From a virus: a stretch of DNA of 43,071 nucleotides. The notes beneath the pieces are model-generated. The model was not told where the DNA came from. It saw only the letters and a list, made by a program, of their open reading frames with translations, and did no database searches. Location of the stretch: positions 1 to 43,071 of IMG/VR virus record IMGVR_UViG_3300017613_002508. One strand, given 5' to 3'. Both the position numbers and the translations under genes were made by a program. Of the stretch, positions 1 through 7,265 are shown piece after piece; position 1 is the stretch's first letter, and each line of letters opens with the position of its first letter.

Positions 1-12
1 AACCAAAACTTC

Positions 13-366
13 TTACCTTGAGTCGAGCCAGTTTGTGACTTCGCTATACTTGGAATCAACAGGAACAGAAATAATATCAAACATTTGCTTTTCATGCTTT
101 CTTTTCATTAAGGTTCTTTCTTTTATTAAATCATTTATGCTATCAGCATAAACAGGGATCTGATTTCTAAGGGAATCATTTTCATCTAAAAGAATATCCA
201 ATTCACCATGGAGTGAATCATTCCAGGAAGTGACCATTTCAATCTTATCATCACGTTCCTGAATCTTCTTATCATACTTGGAGATACGAACCAGATGAAC
301 TGCAACTATCGCTACCAGAGCGATGAACATCAACATACAAAACCAATAATCTTTTATAAATTTCAT
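13..366 (-). CDS. Membrane-anchored coiled-coil protein, i-spanin (Rz) candidate
   Basis: The 117-residue product has one N-terminal membrane segment (about residues 7-26) followed by a long charged helical stretch (about 33-95) of coiled-coil character and a short C-terminal tail. This is the topology of inner-membrane spanins (Rz), which fuse inner and outer membranes at the end of lysis. It is the last gene of a cluster of small membrane and exported proteins, and its ATG overlaps the TGA of the gene before it (ATGA). Rz-type spanins diverge strongly in sequence, so the call rests on topology and position. A structural membrane protein is the alternative. The partner outer-membrane spanin would be one of the two preceding genes. 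Confidence 0.55.
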   Translation of the reverse strand: MKFIKDYWFCMLMFIALVAIVAVHLVRISKYDKKIQERDDKIEMVTSWNDSLHGELDILLDENDSLRNQIPVYADSINDLIKERTLMKRKHEKQMFDIISVPVDSKYSEVTNWLDSR

Positions 367-596
367 TTCTTACTTTTTGTTTTTTCAATTCGTTCATCCA
401 ATTCCTTAAGCATTTTACGCTGCTCCATAGCAATAGAGTCTTTTACAGCTCTCTCGCTTCGTGTAACAGTTAGAGTGTCTATAAAAACCGCTGGTACAAT
501 CTCCTTAGTTTCCTTCTGTTTCTTCTTCGGTTCCGGATCCTGCGCCAGGAGCAATGAAATAATCATAAAGCATAAGCCACTTACCATTAATCTCAT
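363..596 (-). CDS. Small exported charged protein, o-spanin-like candidate
   Basis: The reading frame opens at 632 with two consecutive ATGs, but the ATG at 596 gives a clean signal peptide: a short basic start, a hydrophobic core and a probable cleavage at the LLLAQ-D region. The mature part is about 60 residues, Lys/Glu rich, with Pro near its start. Its first third is encoded out of frame inside the 3' end of the upstream gene, an overlap reminiscent of nested Rz/Rz1 pairs. No convincing lipobox is visible: the only Cys in the signal region is followed by hydrophobic residues. A lipoprotein o-spanin is therefore not proven, and the role is inferred from position in the lysis cluster. Confidence 0.5.
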   Translation of the reverse strand: MRLMVSGLCFMIISLLLAQDPEPKKKQKETKEIVPAVFIDTLTVTRSERAVKDSIAMEQRKMLKELDERIEKTKSKK

Positions 597-762
597 TTTG
601 CCTTTCGATATATTCATCCTGTGTTTCATCATTCTCTTTTATTTGTTCAACTGTGATATTCAAGGTTGTACGTAGCTGAACATTACTTGTAAGCAGATAG
701 ATAAGACTACTTAAAGCAATGATTCTTTCCACCCATCTCCATATATCTATCTTCTTTGTCAT
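505..762 (-). CDS. Small single-TM protein of the lysis cluster
   Basis: The 85-residue product has a short basic start, one membrane segment at about residues 12-26, then a polar Glu/Asn/Gln-rich helical region and a Gly/Glu-rich acidic tail. The start ATG overlaps the stop of the fibre-like gene upstream (ATGA), indicating translational coupling. Its 3' third overlaps the next gene out of frame. With one membrane anchor and a polar extramembrane part it could be a spanin subunit or a pinholin or antiholin-like protein. Sequence alone does not separate these options. Confidence 0.5.
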   Translation of the reverse strand: MTKKIDIWRWVERIIALSSLIYLLTSNVQLRTTLNITVEQIKENDETQDEYIERQNEINGKWLMLYDYFIAPGAGSGTEEETEGN

Positions 763-2012
763 AATGCCTCAGTTAATGCTTCATAAAACCAACTCGATCC
801 ATTTGATATAACCTTATAAACAAGAGTGGTTCCATCTGAGTCAAGTATTATATACGATGCTCCAACTCCTACATTAGCTGGTGTGTCACCTATTGCAGAA
901 TCCAACTCAGCATCCAAGGGCGCACCATCGGTAAGACTTGCAGATATTGTAGGTTGTTTGAATCTACCGGATACTATTTCAAAACCGTCAATTGTAATAT
1001 CAGCAATCTCAGTTCCCTCTGTAGTTGTATTGTTAGCGGCCACAAAAAAATCAACCTCTGTCATTGCATTAAAATTACTATTTCCTCCCCCTATATGAAG
1101 GGTATTCGTTGAAGTTAAATTCCCTACAGACAACAATGACACATTTTCTTCTGCAAGAGTATAATGAGGAGCATTAATATTTCCTAACTTCATAGTAGCA
1201 TCTGCCCGTTCTGTATACCCCGATGCTGGATTGGAACCAATGATAAGTTGTTCCCCGAACATATCAATCTCTCCCCCTCCACCAATAAACACATCACCGT
1301 ATTCTGAGTAAGCGAAATAGTTCCTCCCTGTTGCGGGAGATATACCATGATCATTATGGTAAATCCCATAATAAGCCCCCAAACTATCATTCGGAATACC
1401 ATTGTCAACGAATTCCATAGCTATCATTGTTAAAGAATCCATTTTTACATAGTCATCAAAAGAGGCATTTAAAGACAATGTTTTAGCCTCTTCTACATCA
1501 ACTCTTGAAGAATTTGGAGTCCAAGTCTGAATAGAAACTGATGCACCAACCGCTGTTTGAATAAGAATAGTATCATCTACTTCTGGCTCAAATCTAATAT
1601 AATGTGCATTTGAATTTACCTTGGCGCTTTCTGCCTTTAGATTAGAAATTTCTAAAGGTGTTTCATTTCCAGCTATGTAATTTCCTGTGTACGATTGATC
1701 CGTACTAATAAATTTCAAATCGCGATTTAAAACAAAGAGCTTCGAACTTGAATTTGTAATCTGAAAAGTATCTGCCTTCCACCAGAAATAATTATGCCTT
1801 ATATTCGATAATTCTAAATCTACACTTCCAAACCTAACATTCCATCCTATCCTATTTGTTAGAATAGGAATTTGATCAGCCATATTTATAGTGCCGTAGG
1901 GAAGTTCAAGTAATCTACCTTTAACTGTCAGATCACCTCTGATCGTTCTCTGTTGACCAAATAGAAGTAGGCAAGGTAATACGAATAACAGGATAAATAT
2001 AAATCGTTTCAT
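759..2012 (-). CDS. Exported modular fibre-like protein, copy 3
   Basis: The product is 417 residues. A classic Sec signal peptide (residues 1-20, Lys/Arg then a Leu/Ile/Phe-rich core) ends at Gly before Gln-Gln. Next comes the RTIRGDLTVKG module and a short PYGTINMAD segment that it shares almost exactly with the protein at 4112-5350. A variable Ser/Thr/Asn-rich beta region follows, containing a conserved YSEYGDVFIGGGGEID block. The last ~70 residues form a C-terminal module (TDGAPLDAELDS, then a DSDGTxLxYKxxSxG pattern) of a type I associate from memory with phage fibre C-termini. No catalytic motif is evident. A signal peptide on a fibre-like phage protein is odd, because virion proteins normally assemble in the cytoplasm. 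It may be released or displayed on the host envelope. Confidence 0.75.
   Translation of the reverse strand: MKRFIFILLFVLPCLLLFGQQRTIRGDLTVKGRLLELPYGTINMADQIPILTNRIGWNVRFGSVDLELSNIRHNYFWWKADTFQITNSSSKLFVLNRDLKFISTDQSYTGNYIAGNETPLEISNLKAESAKVNSNAHYIRFEPEVDDTILIQTAVGASVSIQTWTPNSSRVDVEEAKTLSLNASFDDYVKMDSLTMIAMEFVDNGIPNDSLGAYYGIYHNDHGISPATGRNYFAYSEYGDVFIGGGGEIDMFGEQLIIGSNPASGYTERADATMKLGNINAPHYTLAEENVSLLSVGNLTSTNTLHIGGGNSNFNAMTEVDFFVAANNTTTEGTEIADITIDGFEIVSGRFKQPTISASLTDGAPLDAELDSAIGDTPANVGVGASYIILDSDGTTLVYKVISNGSSWFYEALTEAL
1875..1934 (-). repeat. 60-bp identical module shared with 5216-5275 (copy A)
   Basis: These 60 bases are identical to 5216-5275, and similarity continues for about 20 bases further into the signal-peptide end (about 20 of the next 24 match). 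They encode the constant segment just after the signal peptide in two of the three exported fibre-like proteins. The flanking variable regions differ strongly, so the block looks like recent duplication or recombination at a module border. Confidence 0.95.
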
Positions 2013-2356
2013 TTCTTATGCATTAATGATTTAACCCAGGATCTAAGCCTATCCAATGACAGACCAATTAGTAGTGCACTCCACATAGTAAGTTCTACTG
2101 TAGATTCACTTTGAAAAAAGAACTCTGATAGATTAGGCCAGAACACTATACCTATAGCTATAAGCATAAGGTTAACAAGGATCCGCTTCCAGCCGCCCCA
2201 AAATGAAGGCCAACTCCATCCTGTCTTCTTTGCATTATTCCCCACTCCCATGAAGAATACAACGAGCATAGCAATCACACCCCATATATAGAAAGCAATG
2301 AAGTCATTAACCGGAACTCCATTCAGCATCTTCTCAAATATTATTCCATCGTCCAT
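2009..2356 (-). CDS. Three-TM small membrane protein, holin candidate
   Basis: The 115-residue protein has three predicted membrane segments (about 19-39, 59-75 and 88-104), a Trp/Gly-rich loop with Lys residues between the first two, and a basic C-terminal tail. Size, three-segment topology and placement beside an exported protein and downstream of the SHGC-motif protein fit a class I-like holin. The next gene's ATG overlaps its TGA. It lies directly after a strong intrinsic terminator, so it may be expressed by readthrough or from a local promoter. The sequence matches no holin family I can name with certainty. Confidence 0.5.
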   Translation of the reverse strand: MDDGIIFEKMLNGVPVNDFIAFYIWGVIAMLVVFFMGVGNNAKKTGWSWPSFWGGWKRILVNLMLIAIGIVFWPNLSEFFFQSESTVELTMWSALLIGLSLDRLRSWVKSLMHKK

Positions 2357-2380
2357 GATAATTGCTTTAGATGATTATGT

Positions 2381-2409
2381 AAAAGTAGGGAGTACCGAAG
2401 CACTCCCTA
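2381..2409 (-). terminator. Intrinsic terminator with UUCG tetraloop
   Basis: On the minus strand a 10-bp stem (including one G-U pair) is closed by C-G around a UUCG loop and followed by CTTTTA. The arms are 2386-2395 and 2400-2409, and the U-rich tract lies at 2381-2385. It sits between the membrane protein genes ending at 2416 and starting at 2356. It would separate, at least partly, the last lysis genes from those upstream. Confidence 0.85.
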
Positions 2410-2415
2410 TATTCC

Positions 2416-2841
2416 TTACCCGGTTGGTTCCTTCTTGATTATTAAATCAATTATGAAATCAACTACGCTTTTGATAAATAAAAGGTTTGCTGATCGTACT
2501 CCGGCTGCTGCTGCTGCTGCCGTTGCACCCCAAATAAGAGTTTGCCACCATATAGAATCTGCTAAATATCCTACATTGGCAAATTGTCCGAAGAAAGACA
2601 CTGCTATGGCAATAACCGACACAACTGCCACTTTCTGCCATTTCACCGTTAACTTCAGTAACCTGATTACCGGCTCACCTAAAAAGGTGGCAACACCAGC
2701 AATCCCCAAATAAGTTGCAAAAAATACTCCATAGTTGTCATAGAGATCCTGCCAATCGGTAGGGACTACAACATCCTGGGCAATCAACACTCCTGCTCCT
2801 ACGAGCAGAAACGCAAGCACTAAAAACAAAAACTTTTTCAT
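2416..2841 (-). CDS. Multi-TM membrane protein with N-terminal signal or anchor, possible holin
   Basis: The 141-residue product starts with a signal-peptide-like segment (residues 1-21, ending Ala-Gln-Asp). It then has hydrophobic segments at about 38-55, 70-90 and 98-115, the last with a run of alanines, and an amphipathic C-terminal helix ending in Lys/Glu. It lies between the SHGC-motif protein and a UUCG-loop terminator. Holin or holin partner is the best guess from topology and neighbours. If the leader is cleaved the N-terminus would lie in the periplasm. I do not recognise the family. Confidence 0.55.
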   Translation of the reverse strand: MKKFLFLVLAFLLVGAGVLIAQDVVVPTDWQDLYDNYGVFFATYLGIAGVATFLGEPVIRLLKLTVKWQKVAVVSVIAIAVSFFGQFANVGYLADSIWWQTLIWGATAAAAAAGVRSANLLFIKSVVDFIIDLIIKKEPTG

Positions 2842-2879
2842 AATAGATCTATTTAGTGAAACATAAGGTTCTGCACAAG

Positions 2880-3311
2880 TTACATAATTTCTATTGTAAT
2901 ATCTTCTCCACGAATAAGTGCAGCTAACATTTTCTCAATAAGCCGCATCTCATATTTTGTAGAATAGAGTATCTCTCCTTTAACTTTATTCTCTCCGGTG
3001 CCAATACATCCATGAGATTGTTTAGCATTTCTCAGCCTATGAAATCTTATACCAGTAAAATGTGGTACATCTAAAACAAGAGGAAGTAATCGAGTAAACT
3101 TTGGGCTCATGGTAAGAGCTATCTTATAGGTCCCATAAGGAATAGCTGTCTCTCCGAACACTTTAGTTTCGCCAGCATCGAGCAGATCACCATCCTTATT
3201 ATAATCCCGCACCTGATCCTCCATGGTATCTGAAAAGTATTTACCATCAATAAACAATGATCCTATGGTATATTCAGATCCTAAGTACCTTCTCTTCAAT
3301 AATAATTTCAT
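2880..3311 (-). CDS. DUF5675-like protein with SHGC motif, cell-wall/lysis candidate
   Basis: The 143-residue protein matches the pattern I associate with DUF5675 phage proteins: a short N-terminal beta meander, Ile-Pro-x-Gly-Thr-Tyr near residue 57, then a Phe-His at 90-91 and Ser-His-Gly-Cys-Ile at 99-103. The His/Ser-x-Gly-Cys arrangement resembles the active site of L,D-transpeptidase (YkuD) folds, which act on peptidoglycan. No signal peptide is present, so a holin would be needed for access to the wall. It sits among candidate holins, and no other endolysin is visible in the window, so it could be the endolysin. Function is inferred from motif and context. Confidence 0.6.
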   Translation of the reverse strand: MKLLLKRRYLGSEYTIGSLFIDGKYFSDTMEDQVRDYNKDGDLLDAGETKVFGETAIPYGTYKIALTMSPKFTRLLPLVLDVPHFTGIRFHRLRNAKQSHGCIGTGENKVKGEILYSTKYEMRLIEKMLAALIRGEDITIEIM

Positions 3312-3329
3312 AGTCGCATAAATTAATTA

Positions 3330-3683
3330 TTATAACTCTGGTGTTACTCCTCTTGTATTGTGTGGTACCATCTCTCTTATTAATCTATCCATTCGATCAT
3401 TTATCCTGGCAAACTCTTCTTTATCAAATGCCTCATGATTATCAAGACTTTCACGCATCAGAGAATTAGCCTCTCTTAACTGATTCAAATATATTGCCAT
3501 CATGGTATTCGATACATAACTTTTCTCAATAGCTTCAGTCTTATTCTCAATGGCTTTTATTCTAAACGGAGCAGCTACAGCAAAGGATCCAGCTGCAAGA
3601 ATAATTGCAACAGTTACTGGAATGAAAATACGCATGAGCGTCTTTCGCATCTCCTGTAAAAAAAGTTTTTCGGTTTCAGACAT
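3330..3683 (-). CDS. Single-TM protein with cytoplasmic start and long helical domain
   Basis: I chose the ATG at 3683 (117 residues), six bases past the upstream stop, over a TTG at 3713 that would overlap the upstream gene. The product has a charged amphipathic N-terminus (1-16), one membrane segment (about 17-37, Ala/Ile/Val rich) and then a charged helical region rich in Glu, Arg, Asn and Met to the C-terminus. This is another spanin-like or membrane-tethered coiled-coil topology inside the lysis cluster. Which of the two such proteins in the window is the true i-spanin cannot be settled from sequence. Confidence 0.6.
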   Translation of the reverse strand: MSETEKLFLQEMRKTLMRIFIPVTVAIILAAGSFAVAAPFRIKAIENKTEAIEKSYVSNTMMAIYLNQLREANSLMRESLDNHEAFDKEEFARINDRMDRLIREMVPHNTRGVTPEL

Positions 3684-3688
3684 GATTC

Positions 3689-4108
3689 CTATTGTTTTAA
3701 AGTTATTTTCCAATCTCGAAACTGTCTATTCGTCCAGAACCATGCAATCCACCAGGTAAGAGCCATAAACTTTGGCATACTTACCATCAATGCTATTGGC
3801 TGTTTTACAAGATCAGCAAACCATAACATACCACGACCATACAATGAACTCTCACCCACATACCACCAATAGTTCCCTGCAATAAGATTAAAGATCAAAT
3901 CAAAAGCGATAAACCTACCCAGTAGATACATTACTATATAGACCGGATTAAAGCGAAATAAAGCCCATACAGCGATCCATCCTATCACATGGACAGATTC
4001 CATTACATGATGTATAACCTGCCATCCACGAAGACGGAATGCATCCCCTGCAGCATCAAATGCCACAAGTAGTAACAGTATCAATAATATCCATTTAATC
4101 CTACTCAT
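3689..4108 (-). CDS. Four-TM membrane protein of unknown function
   Basis: The 139-residue protein is strongly hydrophobic and aromatic (many Trp and Phe), with membrane segments at about 6-22, 36-52, 56-78 and 105-124 and a short basic tail. It starts four bases before the stop of the exported fibre-like gene upstream. It is the only gene seen in the window that clearly ends in TAG. Trp-rich small membrane proteins in phages can be holins or superinfection-exclusion factors, but nothing in the sequence decides between these. The neighbourhood favours an envelope role. Confidence 0.6.
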   Translation of the reverse strand: MSRIKWILLILLLLVAFDAAGDAFRLRGWQVIHHVMESVHVIGWIAVWALFRFNPVYIVMYLLGRFIAFDLIFNLIAGNYWWYVGESSLYGRGMLWFADLVKQPIALMVSMPKFMALTWWIAWFWTNRQFRDWKITLKQ

Positions 4109-4111
4109 TGT

Positions 4112-5350
4112 TTATAGTGCTATTGTTGCTGTCCAATAAACCCAATTCGTTCCATCAGACATAATTTTGTATGTAAGTCCTGACCCGTCAGAGTCAATGA
4201 TAATGTATGAAGCTCCGGCTCCTGCTGCTGAAGGTGTAGTTCCTGTTGCTGAATCAAGTTCTGCATCCAAGGGTGCACCATCGGTTAAGCTGGCTGAGAT
4301 AGTTGGTTGTTTGAAATGGCCTGATAATATTTCAAGACCATCAGTTGTTATCTCAACAATATTTGTTCCTGTTGTGGTTGTAGTATTAGCTGCTGCATAA
4401 AAAGCATGTCTTGTTGCTGTATTTAAATCTGCTGACGCTCCACCATAAAAAACAACATTAGAAAGTTCTGTTGATGATCCTAATAGTAACGCAAAATCTT
4501 CTTCAGCATTTGTGTAATGAGGAACTATAACACCACCTGCCTTAACAGTAGCATCTGTTCTTGAAGTATATATACCTGCATCGCCTCCTACTTTGATGAA
4601 TGCTCCTACTTGATCAATCTCTCCCCCTCCACCAATGAATACATCTCCATATTCTGAGTAGAGGAAGTAGGTTTTGTCTGCTCCGCGAAGTCCGTCATCA
4701 AGGTTGTAGATTCCATAGACCGAGCCTATGCTATCAGGATCAATACCTCGATCTCTTAATCGTATTTTTACTGCAATAACAGAATCAACAACCATGTAAT
4801 CATCATAATATCCATATAGATTAAGAAGAATTTGCTCTCCTATTTCAACACGATCTGTTGCTGCTGAAGTATTTACATATGATGTAATACCCACCACTTC
4901 CTGAGATGTTATTCTTATAGTATCATTAGTGCTGGGAAGAAGTGCACTACCTAATAAATGTGAACTAAATTTATCTGTCTTTATATTATTTGTTCTATAT
5001 GATAAATATTGTCCAATGATATTATCCCACAATGTATCTACTTCTGAATTCACAAATTGCCATACATAATCCCATGTAAATGTTGACTTATTTCCGGATA
5101 AAATAACAGTATCAGACGTAAAAGAGAATGTATTAGCATACGGTGAACTTAATATAACATTAGAATTTCCCGTTTTATACTTCCAATCGAATCCGGGAGT
5201 TTCACTTCTATAATAATCAGCCATATTTATAGTGCCGTAGGGAAGTTCAAGTAATCTACCTTTAACTGTCAGATCTCCCCTGATAGTTCTCTGTTGCCCA
5301 ATCACCATGATTGGAATGAGCATCAATAATATAATAAGTAACTTTTTCAT
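4112..5350 (-). CDS. Exported modular fibre-like protein, copy 2
   Basis: The 412-residue product has a Sec signal peptide (residues 1-19, ending Ile-Gly before Gln-Gln). The RTIRGDLTVKG/PYGTINMAD module follows, with DNA identical to copy 3 over 60 bases. A variable beta-rich, Asn/Thr/Ser-rich middle contains YSEYGDVFIGGGGEID. The C-terminal module is KQPTISASLTDGAPLDAELDS plus a DSDGSGLTYK region. The middle shares little with copy 3 apart from that block, so variation is concentrated where a ligand-binding surface would be. Its ATG overlaps the stop of copy 1 upstream. No enzyme motif is visible. Receptor masking, a secreted decoy or host-surface binding are possible roles. Confidence 0.75.
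   Translation of the reverse strand: MKKLLIILLMLIPIMVIGQQRTIRGDLTVKGRLLELPYGTINMADYYRSETPGFDWKYKTGNSNVILSSPYANTFSFTSDTVILSGNKSTFTWDYVWQFVNSEVDTLWDNIIGQYLSYRTNNIKTDKFSSHLLGSALLPSTNDTIRITSQEVVGITSYVNTSAATDRVEIGEQILLNLYGYYDDYMVVDSVIAVKIRLRDRGIDPDSIGSVYGIYNLDDGLRGADKTYFLYSEYGDVFIGGGGEIDQVGAFIKVGGDAGIYTSRTDATVKAGGVIVPHYTNAEEDFALLLGSSTELSNVVFYGGASADLNTATRHAFYAAANTTTTTGTNIVEITTDGLEILSGHFKQPTISASLTDGAPLDAELDSATGTTPSAAGAGASYIIIDSDGSGLTYKIMSDGTNWVYWTATIAL
5216..5275 (-). repeat. 60-bp identical module shared with 1875-1934 (copy B)
   Basis: This is the partner of the identical block in the gene at 759-2012. It encodes the constant segment directly after the signal peptide. Identity over 60 bases without synonymous differences contrasts with the C-terminal modules of the same two genes, which carry many synonymous changes. 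Confidence 0.95.
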
Positions 5351-6891
5351 AGTGCGATTGTTAGTATTTGATATTGCCAGTTAGTACCATCTGATTCAAT
5401 ACGATATAGAAGCCCCGTTCCATCCGAATCGAGTATAGTGACGCTCCATCCTGCGCCGACAGTTGCCGGTGTAGTATCCGTCACTGTATCGATCTCTGCA
5501 TCTGTGGGTGCCCCGTCTGTTAGAGATCCTGTGAGTTGAGGTTGTTTCAAATAGTTAAACCCATCTGTACCTATTGTAATAGCAGTCATAGTACTCAAAT
5601 CAAATGTATTATTCATGAATTTTGTCTGTGTACTAAAGGTGCCATATCCACCTGCTTTCAGATGTGGTAAATAAATGTCACGACCGGCATCATATGTATC
5701 ATAGAGAAAAATAAATTCAGTCACATCTTCACAATGCAGCGAATCATATCCCGCTGTCCATGGTTCTCCATCTTCTGTAATGAATACCCTTGGTGGATTA
5801 TGAATATGAATTGCCTTATTAGAATTTCTGAATAACGTAGCACCGAGATAAAGAATACTCCCGCCATCAGCTTTTATTGCTTCATCAAATCCATCAAATA
5901 TATTTTGGTATGCTGCTACGCTTGCCCCTCGTCTAATCTCCAATCCCTGACTACCCAAAGCCCTTGAATTATCACTGTGGAAATAAGAATAAGTTACAGT
6001 TCCCCCATCATTATATCCAAACTCCAAAACATCTCCACTACCTGACGAAGAATTATGATCAAAGTAACATCGCGTGAAACTTCCTGAACCATCAATACCC
6101 ATCAAATCATACACAACCTCTGTCGATCTGAAAATACAACCACCGAATGATAAACCATGAATCGATGTTCCCCATGATGATGAAGAGCTATCAGTTGATA
6201 ATACAAAATCAATATTTGAAAAGATTAACCAGGAGTGTATATTCGGAGAATCAAAATCATCCTCTGCTGTAAATACAGTACCAAGTGTATAGAAAAAATT
6301 AGTATCCCCAACGATTAGTTCATCATTGGCTGGCATTATAATAGAATCCGAAGTATTTCCTGCAATAGGATATCCCACAACATTCCCAGTAAACGGATTC
6401 AAATTCCATCCTAAAAACTGCGCTTCACGATCTCCCACAATAGTAGAATCAGTCGCATAACGAAAATAGCTCTGTGTGCTACCTCCGGGATGTGTTATAT
6501 TAATGCTATCACCAATAATAGATTCTCCAGTTATCCATATAAGAGCATAAATTGAATTCACTCTTTCAAGATATGGAAGAATGTCTTTTAAATCATACGT
6601 TCCAGCACCATAACTCAAACCTAACCTTCCATTAAATCCATGTGGTAATTTACCCTCAAGAGAACTGACTGCCTTCTTGGTGGTTTTAAAAGGATTCGCT
6701 TCTGTGCCATCACCTATTAGATCATTTCCATTAACAGAAATATACAAATACTGAGCTGTATCTAAATATTCAAGCTCACCTGACTCATAGAAGACACCAT
6801 TAACATTTAAATCACCCCGAATAGTTCTTGTCTGAGATATAGCCAAAGATGTTGATAACAAGAATAACAATATGACTATTAACGCTCTCAT
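5347..6891 (-). CDS. Exported beta-helix-like fibre protein, copy 1
   Basis: I start the gene at the ATG at 6891, which gives a standard signal peptide (MRALIVILLFLL..., ending Ile-Ser-Gln); an upstream ATG at 6939 would add 16 basic residues. The product is then 514 residues. After RTIRGDLNVNG it enters a region typical of parallel beta-helix (pectin-lyase-like) proteins: ISVNGND...GTEANPFKTxxKAV at the start, then repeated short Asn/Phe/Gly strands. It ends with the same C-terminal module as its two neighbours (LTDGAPTDAEID, DSDGTGLLYR). Beta-helix folds in phages often bind or cleave polysaccharide, but I see no catalytic set. It is the founder-like, longest member of the exported trio. 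Confidence 0.75.
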   Translation of the reverse strand: MRALIVILLFLLSTSLAISQTRTIRGDLNVNGVFYESGELEYLDTAQYLYISVNGNDLIGDGTEANPFKTTKKAVSSLEGKLPHGFNGRLGLSYGAGTYDLKDILPYLERVNSIYALIWITGESIIGDSINITHPGGSTQSYFRYATDSTIVGDREAQFLGWNLNPFTGNVVGYPIAGNTSDSIIMPANDELIVGDTNFFYTLGTVFTAEDDFDSPNIHSWLIFSNIDFVLSTDSSSSSWGTSIHGLSFGGCIFRSTEVVYDLMGIDGSGSFTRCYFDHNSSSGSGDVLEFGYNDGGTVTYSYFHSDNSRALGSQGLEIRRGASVAAYQNIFDGFDEAIKADGGSILYLGATLFRNSNKAIHIHNPPRVFITEDGEPWTAGYDSLHCEDVTEFIFLYDTYDAGRDIYLPHLKAGGYGTFSTQTKFMNNTFDLSTMTAITIGTDGFNYLKQPQLTGSLTDGAPTDAEIDTVTDTTPATVGAGWSVTILDSDGTGLLYRIESDGTNWQYQILTIAL

Positions 6892-6967
6892 AATACTTTT
6901 CTTTTTCTTATTATCCAGTGTAACCATGCCGATAAACATCCTGGACGATCATCTTTTTTCACTCTCA

Positions 6968-7258
6968 TTATTCTGCTCTTAACAGATTAACACTACCTGT
7001 GCCAAGCTGTATAACCATGGGGCTATAGATCCACTGATCGGGAACTATCAACTTTGGATCCTTATCTGTAAGACTGGATCCTGAGATACCAAAATGTTTC
7101 TTAAGATCAATATCTGCTCCATCGACTGTCTTTGATGTCCATACAGATATAACAGTAGCCTCACGGATACATACACCGTAATGCTTTAGTGTTACTGCTC
7201 CTGTGCCATCTACAAGGAACCATCCCTTTGGTGCTAACAATTTATCATTTGTGTCCAT
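6968..7258 (-). CDS. Small hypothetical virion-associated protein
   Basis: The 96-residue product has no membrane segment. It contains Gly/Asp/Thr/Val-rich beta-type segments (GWFLVDGTGAVTLKHYGV near the start). The pattern resembles small proteins encoded among phage tail fibres, in which a short beta domain reports a value-like surface, but I do not recognise a family. It lies between the fibre run and the exported trio, with only short gaps on both sides. Expression with the fibre genes is likely, and its function is unknown. Confidence 0.6.
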   Translation of the reverse strand: MDTNDKLLAPKGWFLVDGTGAVTLKHYGVCIREATVISVWTSKTVDGADIDLKKHFGISGSSLTDKDPKLIVPDQWIYSPMVIQLGTGSVNLLRAE

Positions 7259-7265
7259 TTTGATT

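Noticed and set aside
295-675. Plus-strand open frames in the lysis region
   Set aside because: They are antisense to three minus-strand genes with coherent membrane topology and coupled starts, and show no ribosome binding site or plus-strand context.
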